Shown piece by piece: positions 49,810 through 59,117 of a DNA stretch of 64,000 bases. The DNA is from Endobugula sp965214375 (lineage in GTDB: Bacteria > Pseudomonadota > Gammaproteobacteria > Pseudomonadales > Cellvibrionaceae): the NCBI GenBank assembly GCA_965214375.1, contig OZ243947.1, positions 744,001 through 808,000 on the forward strand, written 5' to 3'. Each line of letters starts with the position of its first letter. Position 1 is the first letter of the stretch. Under the pieces are notes generated by a model. That model saw nothing but the letters and a program-made list of their open reading frames with translations, ran no database searches and was not told the DNA's origin. A program made the position numbers and the translations under genes.

Positions 49810-51201
49810 ATGAGCAGACAAGATTTTTATATTAAAACATTTGATTTAACGGCACTAGATTTATGGAGAGAAAACCCTCGCCTTCTTTATTCACAAAAGG
49901 ATGAGCAGGCGTGTATTTCTAAGCTTATGGAAGACAAAAGATTTTCAGTCCTCTTGGAAGATATAGCAACAAATGGTCTAGGTATTACACCTATAGTAGT
50001 GACCCCTGTTGATACTAGATGGGTCGTAATGGACGGAAATAGAAGAGTGGCTGCAATGAAATTGCTGGATGACATAGGTCTTTGCCCTTCTGAATTAAGT
50101 GGTGTAGCAAAATCGATTGAGAATTTAAGTAGAAGGCATAAAAAGAAACTGTCTTCGAAAGTTGATTGCTACGTTTCTGAAGATGAAGACGCAATAGCTA
50201 AGCACTTAATGGTTACACATAATGGACAGCAAGGGGGGCTTGGACAAGTTCCTTGGAACTCATTGTTGCAAGCTATTTTCAGTAAAAATAACAATGTAAG
50301 GTCTACCAGTGCAGCAGCTTATCGTCTTTTGGAGTTGGCTCAAACGTATGGCTATCAAATAAATGAAGACTATCCCATTACAACATTGGGAAGATTTCCG
50401 ATTAAGTCCTTTTGCCAACAAATCGGAATTACTTACCCAACAAGTTTAAATAAATCTCTTGAAGTAAAATCAAAAAAACAAAATGCCGTTGATGCATTAT
50501 TGGAATTTGTTTCTGATGTGGGAGAAAAGAGGATCAGTGTATCTACTAGCAGTGATAAGCCTAGTGCACGTGAAAAAGAGTATAGAGATAAGTATCTTGA
50601 AGATTTAGTTAGTAAGCATTCGTCGAAGCCTAACACTGAAAAATCAGGCGGAAAACGAGGGGAGTCAGATACTGAAAAATTAACAGATGGCAAAGATAGC
50701 AATGAAAAGCCAACCCCGAAGCCAACACCAAAACCTACATACACACGGAAAAAATTTATTCCCGCCAAAAGATTTACAACTGTACCTATAAATTACACAA
50801 AGGAATACAATATTTTTGCTGATATGGCGAAACTTAAATCTGAGGAATGTCCTGTAGCTTGTATTGTAATGCTTAGAGTATTTTTCGAAGCGACGTTAAA
50901 GAAAACCATCGAAACAATTGGTGGTATATGGAGAGCAAGTGATTTGGCTAAAAATACAGAATTTCTTGCTTATAGATTATTTGAGCTTAATGCAATCAAT
51001 AAACCATTACGAGATAAAGTTGTGAAAATTTCTGGCAAGGAGCAAACTTTGAGCAATGCATTTTTCTCAGTTAAAACTATTCAGGCTATGCTTCACTCAG
51101 AGCATTTTCACCCAGATAAGAAAAGTGTTAACCATTTCTGGGATGACCTTGACCAATTTCTGTCCACTTGCTGGGGTATGGTTTCGAAGAACGATACATA
51201 A
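49810..51201 (+). CDS. ParB/Srx-fold protein of the element
   Basis: 463 residues from ATG 49810 (AAAAGGG upstream). Residues 10-90 contain LWRENPRLLYSQ and ITPIVVTPVDTRWVVMDGNR then RVAAMKLL, the ParB/sulfiredoxin nucleotide-binding core (D-G-N-R-R). Central KPTPKPTPKPT-type linker at about 310; C-terminal helical domain (VACIVMLRVFFEATLKKTI ... LSNAFFSVKTIQAMLHSEHF). It may hydrolyse nucleotides or cut DNA, or act as a partition-like factor. No partner ATPase ParA is present. The end overlaps the methylase gene by 74 bases, tail to tail. Confidence 0.8.
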   Translation: MSRQDFYIKTFDLTALDLWRENPRLLYSQKDEQACISKLMEDKRFSVLLEDIATNGLGITPIVVTPVDTRWVVMDGNRRVAAMKLLDDIGLCPSELSGVAKSIENLSRRHKKKLSSKVDCYVSEDEDAIAKHLMVTHNGQQGGLGQVPWNSLLQAIFSKNNNVRSTSAAAYRLLELAQTYGYQINEDYPITTLGRFPIKSFCQQIGITYPTSLNKSLEVKSKKQNAVDALLEFVSDVGEKRISVSTSSDKPSAREKEYRDKYLEDLVSKHSSKPNTEKSGGKRGESDTEKLTDGKDSNEKPTPKPTPKPTYTRKKFIPAKRFTTVPINYTKEYNIFADMAKLKSEECPVACIVMLRVFFEATLKKTIETIGGIWRASDLAKNTEFLAYRLFELNAINKPLRDKVVKISGKEQTLSNAFFSVKTIQAMLHSEHFHPDKKSVNHFWDDLDQFLSTCWGMVSKNDT

Positions 51202-52041
51202 ATGGATCGGCTGGCAAATCAACTTTATTATATATTAGAAGTTCCGTAGCCAGAGGTCTATCTGTGTTTGTAGAGTAGGTGAGAGAAAATTCACACGAAT
51301 CATTACTTTCATAAAGTGATCTAATTTCGGGGCAGTTGTCATATGTGACAATCCAGGGCGTTTTAATCGATTTTATCCTATTGGCAACAGATTGGTGATC
51401 GTCTGGTTTATAGAAGTTTTGATATAGTTGGCTGGCTTTATTGTAGTAAGGAGGGTCAAGATAGATCAATGAATTTGGTTCTAAGTCATCCTGTATCATA
51501 TCAAGAAAGTCTAAAGCATCTTCTGAATAGACAGATATTCTATCTTTAAAGCGAGCTAACTTTTCTATGCGTTCTATTAGCCCTTTTTTGTTATATCTTG
51601 CATCTATTTTATAGTTGCCATCCTGCCCGTGGCCACCAATAACTCCACCTGTCAAAATTCCTGAGCGATTCACACGGTTAAGAAAGAAAGTTGCAAAACC
51701 TAATCGTAAAGTTGATTCTGACTCCTTACTTTTAAGGATTTTTAATTGTCTTTCTCGCTCTTTAAGCGTTACACGGGTATTTTAATAAGCTTAATAAATT
51801 CATCTGTCTCATACAGGCAAGCCTTCCAAAAAGATTTTATGGAAGGGTCTAAATCATTGATTACGATTTTATCTACATATCTATTTAGCAGTAGATACAT
51901 TGCTGCTCCTGCCCCACCTGCATAAGCTTCGGCATACGTTCCTCCACTTATTTCATTGTGTCGCATTAACCAAGCTATCCACGGCCCTAATCTGGCCTTT
52001 CCACCAGGGTAGCGTAAAGGGGTTTGGAAAGATGCAGACAT
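51128..52041 (-). pseudogene. Dam-type adenine methylase with 2-base duplication
   Basis: The first frame starts FQTPLRYPGGKARLGPWIAW (SAM motif) and stops after IKIPV at a TAA at 51769. The other frame resumes TLKERERQLKILKSKESEST and contains YLDPPYYNKASQLYQNFY, the DPPY catalytic motif, ending at 51128. Removing one GT from GTGT just before the stop restores ...PVTLKE... and a single ORF of about 304 codons. So the gene is inactivated by a GT duplication. It would methylate adenine in a GATC-like site. Confidence 0.85.
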
Positions 52042-52055
52042 AATTTAAGTCTTTT

Positions 52056-52109
52056 AATTATAGTAAATTATATGTATATTACACAATATTTAGATAAATT
52101 ACTATAATT
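52056..52109. promoter_or_regulatory. Shared operator between dam and the helix-turn-helix gene
   Basis: AATTATAGTAA (52056-52066) and its exact reverse complement TTACTATAATT (52099-52109) lie in the 70-base interval between the divergent genes, and each contains or touches a TATAAT-like -10. A dimeric regulator could control both genes. Confidence 0.5.
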
Positions 52110-52111
52110 TA

Positions 52112-52414
52112 ATGTTAATTTCAGACTTCCATAAAGAGCTAAAATATTTCATAGATGAATCAGGGATGAGTGTTAATAATCTTGCTGGAAAGGCCAATGT
52201 GCCTCAATCTCAGGTTTGGGGATGGTTTAACGAAAAAGGGGTTCGCTATACTGAAAACGCAAAAAAAGTGATGAGCGTTATCAAAAGTTATCGAAGCGAA
52301 GGTAAAAGGCCAATACCAAAAAATATAGAAGATGCCATACAAGATATATTAATTAGCAACCCTGAGAAAGAACTGCTAATTTGCGAAGTGATTAAAGCGG
52401 TAGGTAAATATTGA
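52112..52414 (+). CDS. Helix-turn-helix regulator at element end
   Basis: 100 residues. MSVNNLAGKANVPQSQVWGW forms a helix-turn-helix in the first third; the rest is helical (PKNIEDAIQDILISNPEKEL). No clear ribosome site, and the -10-like TATAAT is only a few bases from the ATG, so the true start may be the Met at residue 19. Probably regulates the methylase. Confidence 0.65.
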   Translation: MLISDFHKELKYFIDESGMSVNNLAGKANVPQSQVWGWFNEKGVRYTENAKKVMSVIKSYRSEGKRPIPKNIEDAIQDILISNPEKELLICEVIKAVGKY

Positions 52415-52419
52415 GAATG

Positions 52420-52447
52420 TTAGGTGTAACTGCTACCTAATACCGGA
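52420..52447. repeat. Right terminal inverted repeat of IS1595-type element
   Basis: Perfect reverse complement of 47937-47964. It contributes the last codons and stop of the truncated acyltransferase frame. Confidence 0.9.
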
Positions 52448-52979
52448 TATTTCTATTGTTAAACTTGAAATATAAGTAAATAGCTAAAGAAACAACAGCA
52501 GAAGCGGTTAAAAATATCGTCAACCTAGATTTAAAGTTGTCTTTTACAAAACAATAAAAAAATAAAAAAGCTACCGGAAAAGCGAAATAAAACTGCTCTT
52601 CGACACCTAGAGACCACGTATGAATAAATATATTTTCAAAGGCCGAAGTTTGAAAATAATATGCACTAGAAAGGTATAAATATAAATTTGATAGCCCGAC
52701 TGTACTATAAAAACCCGTAGAGAAAGACTCAGCTGGTTTTTCTAGAAACAGGGCTGCAAAGGTTATGCATATTAACACCATAAAGACTAATGCAGGCAGT
52801 ATTCTTGCCAATCTTTTTGAAATAAAGAAGCCGGAAATAACGAAAAAAATGTCAACACCCAAATAACCATGAGGCATATAATCTTAATTGATATGATTAA
52901 TAAAGATAACCAAAAAAAAAGCAAATGCACGCAGACCATCAAAATAAGGTATATAGGAATTATTTATATCGTTTTTCAA
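52437..52979 (-). pseudogene. Acyltransferase-3 family gene, truncated by the element
   Basis: TTG start at 52979 after GGAGAATAAT. The frame reads YFDGLRAFAFFLVIFINHIN, then an in-frame TAA (52886-52884), then DYMPHGYLGVDIFFVISGFF and a further stretch with HTWSLGVEEQFYFAFP before entering the inverted repeat at 52447. Members usually have 350 or more residues and about ten spans; only the first part remains. It would O-acylate a surface glycan. Two independent lesions mark it as dead. Confidence 0.85.
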
Positions 52980-53012
52980 ATTATTCTCCAAGAAAAACCA
53001 GCAAAATCGTCA

Positions 53013-54200
53013 TCATTGAAAAACATTCCTATAAGAATCAATAATATTTTTGGCCATATTTTGCATAATATTACTACGTGAATATTTTTCTATAAACGCT
53101 TTACGATTGATATCTTCTAATTTTAAACTGGCGATAGCTTCTACAGCATTTTGTGCATTACAAGGGGGAAAAACGGCAGCATTATCAATATTTTTATGAA
53201 TAAAGGTTGCCGAATAGCCTGGCACACCCGCTAATATCGGCTTACTCAAGGCGGCATATTCAAACACCTTTGAGGGCAGCACCTTTTCAAAAGCCGGGTA
53301 ATTATTAAGGTGTAAAAACAGTATATCTGCCTGTTGGTATTCCTGTATCAGTGTCTTACGGTCAACTGGTTCAAGTAACTCAATATTATTAATATTACGA
53401 TCACTGATTGCCTTTTGTAATTGTGGCTTGCACCCACCGTCACCAATAATTCGTAAGGTAAATTTTTCATTTAGCATCGGAGCAAGGTCTGGCAATATTT
53501 TATGCAAACCCTGCCCTTCACCGATATTACCTGCGTATAAAATAATTTTTTTATTCGTATCACTTTTTTGGGGCCTTTGAAGATCATTCAAGCCAATGAA
53601 CTCTTCATCAATACCATTAGTAAAGTAGGAAAATGATTGATGAGGATAACTATCTACAAAGTATTGACGAAAACCTTCAGAGACAAGATTAACGTGCTGC
53701 GCTTTGTTGATCGTCCACTTTTCTACACATTTAAATATTGGCACAACAAATATAGCAAGCTTTTTAGATAAAACATCGTTAATCGTATCAACAAAAATAT
53801 CGCGTATATCTAAATACAGTGGTACTTTTTTATTTTTAGCGATATAAGCACTTAAGGCAGCGGTCATTAAACGTGAAGACGTGCCGTACACCAATTGATA
53901 TTCCTTATGTTTAACTAGACCTAATGCTTTCTTAGCAAAAGATAAAAAAGCTTTTGCTTGATCTAACATGCCACTTTTATGAGGAGGCAATTGAATACGA
54001 TGAATCGTTAATCTATCAGAACTTTCATATTCTGGTGCTTCACTGCTAAAACTATGATATCGATTCGGTAAGGTCGTAATCACCTCAATATTAATATGAT
54101 CTGGAAGCTGCTTAAGTAATGCATTGACCAAAGCACCTGTTCGAAAAGAGCCCGCACTTAAATCGGGGGAGTAATAAAAACTAAGAATAAGAATTTGCAA
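53013..54200 (-). CDS. Glycosyltransferase family 4
   Basis: 395 residues from TTG 54200 with GGTGA before it, two codons past the heparinase stop; longer frames overlap that gene. ILILSFYYSPDLSAGSFRTG at the N-terminus, then IILYAGNIGEGQGLHKIL (donor-binding start) and VLPSKVFEYAALSKPILAG (nucleotide-sugar Glu motif) form the GT-B fold of WbuB-like enzymes. Adds a sugar to the lipid-linked repeat unit. It is the last intact gene of this operon before the damaged acyltransferase. Confidence 0.92.
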   Translation of the reverse strand: MQILILSFYYSPDLSAGSFRTGALVNALLKQLPDHINIEVITTLPNRYHSFSSEAPEYESSDRLTIHRIQLPPHKSGMLDQAKAFLSFAKKALGLVKHKEYQLVYGTSSRLMTAALSAYIAKNKKVPLYLDIRDIFVDTINDVLSKKLAIFVVPIFKCVEKWTINKAQHVNLVSEGFRQYFVDSYPHQSFSYFTNGIDEEFIGLNDLQRPQKSDTNKKIILYAGNIGEGQGLHKILPDLAPMLNEKFTLRIIGDGGCKPQLQKAISDRNINNIELLEPVDRKTLIQEYQQADILFLHLNNYPAFEKVLPSKVFEYAALSKPILAGVPGYSATFIHKNIDNAAVFPPCNAQNAVEAIASLKLEDINRKAFIEKYSRSNIMQNMAKNIIDSYRNVFQ

Positions 54201-54207
54201 ACTATAA

Positions 54208-55854
54208 TCACCAAGTGATATTAATTGACAAGGACTGTTGAGAAAATACTGCAACCAAACAGCAATTATCTTGTTTAATACCAAAGCTAGGATACCACTC
54301 ACTGTCTTCAATATAAATATCCGTATAATCAGTAAATGTAAGCAATACCGATTGACCTGAAGGAAAACGACATTCAAAACTACCCAAACCTAATGACTTT
54401 ATTCGCACGTCTGGATGTAAGTAGTATCGAGCTTCGGCTTTTTGATAAGATCCCTTTATGCTATCAGCGATTCGGCAGTAGTCACGAGTAAGCTGGCATT
54501 CGCGAGAATGTATAACAGGGTTGAATAATGAACGATAGCCATTGTGCGAACCACTTACAATGACCTGTTCATCCGTATTAGTGATTTGAATATTACTAGA
54601 AAAAGCGCGCTTACCAACTCGAAAACCACCCCATACGTCCGACGAGTTTTTGTCATCAATAGTGACTGTGTTATGTGCTTTGGTACTACGCTGATAACTG
54701 CGTTTTTTATCTACGCCATACTGTGAAATTCCAGAATTAACAAATAAACGCTGTCCGAAAATCGTTAATTCAACACTGAGGGTATCAGCATGTGCATGAC
54801 CTGGTTGATAATTGGGCCCAACGGCACCGACATCAAACAATAGTTTTGTTTGTGAATCGGATGTCAAACACATATAGCCAGTATTGTGTAAATGTACGGC
54901 TGACAAGTGTGGCTGAGTTGAGGGAGATGTTTGAAATTTAATATCTAAATATGATGCGTACTCACATAAGTCATTATAGTGCGGGGCTATCCCCCATGTA
55001 CTGTCATTAAAAAAAGAAACATCTCCATCAGGATGACACATATGAGCAAGCCATATTAAACCACGTTGAATCGCTGCGCGCCAATTGGCACTACGTAAGG
55101 TTAATTCTGGCAACCCACTGCTTTTTGCTAAATTTAATAAGTCACATAAGTCCCATAGCATAGTCGCATGATACATGGGAGATAATTCAAAATGCCCACC
55201 ATCTTCTAAAAACTGCTCAGGAATCTCCTTATCTAAAATGGCTAAACCTTGTTGTAAAAAGTCATCTCTATCAGATAAAGCAGCACCAGCAAACACTAAT
55301 GCTTTACCATTAGCAAAAAGGTGGTTTGCCAAAATGTGATATTCAACTTGCTTGGATAAAACTACCGCTTGCTGTTGGATACTATTTAATAACTTATTAC
55401 CACTATAATGATGACGCATTTGCCATTTAACTAAGTTAGTTAAACGTAATGATGTTGGATACGCTTCCCAACCATTTCCTTGCACTTCTGGGTTTTCATC
55501 AATCCAACGATCAATGAGTTTATTAAGAGAACCAAGCTGAGAATCTGCATTTTGTGTATTTAATGCATCTAAATAATGAAGGTTATATAGCCATAATTTA
55601 GACTTATCGGGACTATTCCAATCATCAACTGATGTTAGAACTCCCGACTCATTGAGGAAGCAAAACTCACCCTCTTTTACCATAGGCGATGCTTGCCATT
55701 GAGGTGCACTCCAACTACTTTGCCACTGTCTTGCTTGTGCCTGAACTGGCATTGGAGATGTAGAAACATTACGCCACCGATAATACAAGCGGTAAACAAT
55801 TTGCTTTACCTTCAAGTATCTAACTGTATGAAACAGTCTTAACAGGTAGTTCAT
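54208..55854 (-). CDS. Heparinase II/III-like protein
   Basis: 548 residues. Alpha-toroid half (LANHLFANGKALVFAGAAL, GHFELSPMYHATMLWDLCDL), then a beta-sandwich with GHAHADTLSVELTIFGQRLF and a SQYGVDKKRSYQRSTKAHNT segment containing His. Such lyase-like proteins are frequent in surface-polysaccharide clusters next to the two-domain dehydrogenase that precedes this gene; whether they cut or modify the glycan is not known. Start overlaps the preceding stop (ATGA). Confidence 0.88.
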   Translation of the reverse strand: MNYLLRLFHTVRYLKVKQIVYRLYYRWRNVSTSPMPVQAQARQWQSSWSAPQWQASPMVKEGEFCFLNESGVLTSVDDWNSPDKSKLWLYNLHYLDALNTQNADSQLGSLNKLIDRWIDENPEVQGNGWEAYPTSLRLTNLVKWQMRHHYSGNKLLNSIQQQAVVLSKQVEYHILANHLFANGKALVFAGAALSDRDDFLQQGLAILDKEIPEQFLEDGGHFELSPMYHATMLWDLCDLLNLAKSSGLPELTLRSANWRAAIQRGLIWLAHMCHPDGDVSFFNDSTWGIAPHYNDLCEYASYLDIKFQTSPSTQPHLSAVHLHNTGYMCLTSDSQTKLLFDVGAVGPNYQPGHAHADTLSVELTIFGQRLFVNSGISQYGVDKKRSYQRSTKAHNTVTIDDKNSSDVWGGFRVGKRAFSSNIQITNTDEQVIVSGSHNGYRSLFNPVIHSRECQLTRDYCRIADSIKGSYQKAEARYYLHPDVRIKSLGLGSFECRFPSGQSVLLTFTDYTDIYIEDSEWYPSFGIKQDNCCLVAVFSQQSLSINITW

Positions 55855-57980
55855 TTTTGCAATCGTAATGACTCTGCGATTTCAATGCTTATTCGACTCA
55901 CTTCCATGATTTCCTCATAGGGAATTGGACTTTTTTTACCATCGCGAATAGCATGAACAAACTGTTGGGCACATTCAGACTGACCTTTATTTTGCTTCCA
56001 CAATTTAAGTGTATTGAAGCCTCGCCAACCAAAACCTTTTAAGACACGGAAATTATCCATTTGTAATACGGCATCACCGCAAAAAACTTCTACACGCTCT
56101 TTAGGAAAAGCTTTGCCACCATTTGCAAGATAATGAATCGTACCAAAAGAACCATCGGCAAATGTTAAGCTAATGCTCACTTTATCATCCTGAATATCTA
56201 CACCAGATGTGTGTCCGATCATCGTCGCATGATGCCCAGTGATTGGATGACCGATCATAAAACGCATTAAATCAATAAAATGGCAGCCTTCGCCGATAAT
56301 GCGCCCACCACCCACTGTTTTATCTTGTGTCCAATGATCCGCTGGAATAGCGCCCGCATTAACGGTGATAATAAATGTTTTAGGCTCCGGACGAACCTCT
56401 AACAATTGTTTCATTTTAACTACGTGTGGTGCACAACGTCGATTAAAACCAATCATAAGGCTCTGTTGCTCAGTCGCTTGATAAGCTGAATCGATTTCAA
56501 CTAATTCATCTAGCGTCAATGCTAGTGGTTTTTCTACAAATACATTCTTTCCAGCCTGTAAACCAGCAATCACTTGGGCAGCATGGGCATCATGCCTCGT
56601 TGCAATAACAACGGTATTAATGTTTGAGTTTGACCACACGGTTTCTTCATCGGTAGCTGCCGTATTAAAACCCGCTTTATTACCGTGATGAACGCCACTG
56701 ACCCCACCACTACTCACTAAAGTTTCTAGGCTTACGCCCGCTTCTTTAAAGGCAGGAATTAGAATACGTGAGGCATAATTACCCGCACCAATAAAACCAA
56801 CAACAGGTGTTGTTGGTTGAGTAGTTACTGATGACTGATTGTTTAGCTTAACCAGAGAAGTGCGCAGCTTAGTTTCTTCCTGAACAGGATAATGTAATAC
56901 AATACCCAGAGCAGCTTGGTTATCTAATTGCTGATAAGCATCAATGGCCTCATCAATACTGTAACGGTGAGTAATCAATGATTTAACATCCAACATACCG
57001 CTAGCCATAAGGTCGAGTACAGCTTCAAAATTTCGTTGTTCTGTCCAGCGAACAAAACCTACCGGATAATCCTGACCTTTTTCTTCATAAGTAGAATCAT
57101 ATCGACCCGGACCATAGGAAGCAGAAACTTGAAATGTAATTTCTTTTTTAAAGAAGTCATCTCGGCGCAAGTTAAGGCCCACTACTCCGACTAAAACAAC
57201 TCGCCCACGCTTACGACACATTTCGGCCGCTTGATGCATCACTTCATCGCTTTTCGTTGAAGCTGCTACTAGCACACCATCAACACCACGCCCTCTCGAG
57301 AATGCATTCGCAACTGCAATAGGGTCCTGGCCTTGAGAAAGATCAACAATTTCAGCGCCAAATTGACGAGCCAATTCACAGCGTTTACTATTAAAATCGA
57401 TACCAAGTACACGACAACCATTGGCGCGAAGCATTTGTACACACAGTAAACCAATCAAGCCAAGACCAGAAACAACAATAGTTTCCCCCAGAGTTGGTTT
57501 AATCAAACGAATGCCTTGCAAACCGATTGCCGCAAGAACTGTAAATGCTGCAGACTCGTCATCAACTGAATCTGGAATTTTGGCACATAAATTTTTAGGT
57601 ACACGCACTACTTCCGCATGATTGCCATTAGATACAATACGATCACCAATTTCGAAGCCATCTACGCCACTTTCTAATACAACGCCTGCATTGCAATAAC
57701 CCAGTGGCAACGGTTGATCTAATTTAGAACGAACTGTATCAACCGTTTGTAACAAACCATCGGTCTTCACTTTATCAATAACTTGCTTAACTTTATCGGG
57801 CTGTTGGCGCGCCTTATCCAGCATATTTGCTTTACCAAAATCAACTAACATACGCTCTGTTCCGCCAGAAACCAACGTTGAGCGAGAAGCAATTAATACA
57901 TTACCCGTTGTATTTTTCGGACAAGGAACTTCGGTTAAAATAGTTTCACCGTTAGCGAGGCTTTGAAGTATTTGTTTCAT
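55851..57980 (-). CDS. Two-domain zinc-type dehydrogenase / Gfo-Idh oxidoreductase
   Basis: 709 residues. Residues 1-360: medium-chain dehydrogenase with GLGLIGLLCVQMLRANGCRV and VLVGVVGLNLRRDDFF. Residues 390-709: Gfo/Idh/MocA fold with VGFIGAGNYASRILIPAF and NVFVEKPLALTLDEL. The fusion is a recognised form in O-antigen clusters. It probably oxidises and then remodels a nucleotide sugar. Neighbours wecB and a second Gfo/Idh gene suggest a UDP-GlcNAc-derived substrate. Confidence 0.93.
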   Translation of the reverse strand: MKQILQSLANGETILTEVPCPKNTTGNVLIASRSTLVSGGTERMLVDFGKANMLDKARQQPDKVKQVIDKVKTDGLLQTVDTVRSKLDQPLPLGYCNAGVVLESGVDGFEIGDRIVSNGNHAEVVRVPKNLCAKIPDSVDDESAAFTVLAAIGLQGIRLIKPTLGETIVVSGLGLIGLLCVQMLRANGCRVLGIDFNSKRCELARQFGAEIVDLSQGQDPIAVANAFSRGRGVDGVLVAASTKSDEVMHQAAEMCRKRGRVVLVGVVGLNLRRDDFFKKEITFQVSASYGPGRYDSTYEEKGQDYPVGFVRWTEQRNFEAVLDLMASGMLDVKSLITHRYSIDEAIDAYQQLDNQAALGIVLHYPVQEETKLRTSLVKLNNQSSVTTQPTTPVVGFIGAGNYASRILIPAFKEAGVSLETLVSSGGVSGVHHGNKAGFNTAATDEETVWSNSNINTVVIATRHDAHAAQVIAGLQAGKNVFVEKPLALTLDELVEIDSAYQATEQQSLMIGFNRRCAPHVVKMKQLLEVRPEPKTFIITVNAGAIPADHWTQDKTVGGGRIIGEGCHFIDLMRFMIGHPITGHHATMIGHTSGVDIQDDKVSISLTFADGSFGTIHYLANGGKAFPKERVEVFCGDAVLQMDNFRVLKGFGWRGFNTLKLWKQNKGQSECAQQFVHAIRDGKKSPIPYEEIMEVSRISIEIAESLRLQK

Positions 57981-58019
57981 TATCGATGAGTCTTTTATTA
58001 ATAATAATATGACAAGAAA

Positions 58020-59108
58020 TTATAGTAGTGTTGCTAAAGTGGCTACGATACGATCGCCGGTTTTACCGTCCCATTTTTCAGGTATAGTACCACTCTTCCA
58101 CTGTCCCGCAAAAAGACGATCTAAAGCGGGGCCTAAGGCAGCGGGATCGGTACCGAGCAATTCATTAGTGCCAGTAGTAATTGTTTCTGGGCGTTCAGTA
58201 GAATCTCGCAGTGTCATGCATGGAACACCTAATACAGTAGTTTCTTCTGTTATCCCCCCAGAATCGGTAATTACTGCCTTCGCATTTTTCACGAGGTAAT
58301 TAAATTCCAGATAACGCTGCGGTTCAACAAAGTGTATAGTAGAGGGCAAATCATTAAATTTTTCTAAAGTTTTAGCCGTGCGCGGGTGCACTGGAAATAT
58401 CACAGGTAAACCTCGAACATGTTCACCAATAGCATGCAGCAACTGAATAAAACTATCACCTTGATCAACATTCGCCGGACGATGTAAGGTCAAAACGAAA
58501 TAATTGTCCGCAGTCAATAATTTCTCATTCCAGAAAGTGGGCGGTTGTAGTTTAGATGCATTGTGCAACAATGTATCAATCATTGTATTACCGACAAAAA
58601 AGATAGACTCTTCTGAAACACCAGCATTACGCAAATTGCTATTAGCAACATCGCTGGTTGTAAAGAAATAGTTAGTAATTGAGTCTGTTACTAAGCGATT
58701 TATTTCCTCTGGCATTGTCCAATCCTCTGAACGAATACCCGCTTCTACATGTGCTACAGGAATATGCAATTTTTGAGAAACAATAGCACAGGCCATCGTA
58801 GAAGTTACATCGCCAACAACAAGACAAAGCTGACTAGGTGATTCTGTTAATAGCTTTTCATAGCGTTTCATAATTTCAGACGTTTGTTCGGCTTGAGTAC
58901 CCGAACCAACTTCAAGATTAACATCTGGCGTAGGGATACCTAGTTGTGTAAAAAAATCTCCTGACATTCGGGCATCATAGTGCTGACCTGTATGCACTAG
59001 TCTATATTGTAACTTTCCACCTTTTGCTTGGTGTGCATGTATGGCGCGAACAATAGACGCTATCTTCATAAAGTTAGGTCGCGCTCCTGCAATAAGATCA
59101 ATTAACAT
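58020..59108 (-). CDS. wecB: UDP-GlcNAc 2-epimerase (non-hydrolysing)
   Basis: 362 residues. GARPNFMKIASIVRAIHAH at the N-terminus, VVGDVTSTMACAIVSQ, VAHVEAGIRSEDWTMPEEIN and ITDSGGITEETTVLGVP carry the catalytic and UDP-binding residues. It interconverts UDP-GlcNAc and UDP-ManNAc. The substrate for the neighbouring dehydrogenases is thus probably an N-acetylated hexosamine. Confidence 0.95.
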   Translation of the reverse strand: MLIDLIAGARPNFMKIASIVRAIHAHQAKGGKLQYRLVHTGQHYDARMSGDFFTQLGIPTPDVNLEVGSGTQAEQTSEIMKRYEKLLTESPSQLCLVVGDVTSTMACAIVSQKLHIPVAHVEAGIRSEDWTMPEEINRLVTDSITNYFFTTSDVANSNLRNAGVSEESIFFVGNTMIDTLLHNASKLQPPTFWNEKLLTADNYFVLTLHRPANVDQGDSFIQLLHAIGEHVRGLPVIFPVHPRTAKTLEKFNDLPSTIHFVEPQRYLEFNYLVKNAKAVITDSGGITEETTVLGVPCMTLRDSTERPETITTGTNELLGTDPAALGPALDRLFAGQWKSGTIPEKWDGKTGDRIVATLATLL

Positions 59109-59117
59109 GATTATTGT

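Larger units (their letters stand above)
47938..52446. mobile_element. 4.5-kb IS1595-family element with passenger genes
   Basis: Bounded by perfect 28-bp inverted repeats. It contains an accessory gene, the transposase, a DUF6471-like gene, a ParB/Srx-like gene, a broken dam-type methylase and a helix-turn-helix gene. Some IS1595-family subgroups are known to carry passenger genes. The eight bases outside each end (GCAACTTT and ATATTTCT, or shifted by two) do not match, so no target duplication is seen. Confidence 0.85.

Noticed and set aside
52103..52115. Leaderless start of the helix-turn-helix gene
   Set aside because: The TATAAT is only three bases from the ATG, too close for transcription to begin at the A; a later start is more likely.
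47927..52457. Target-site duplication around the IS1595 element
   Set aside because: Sequences just outside the two ends do not match in any plausible register.
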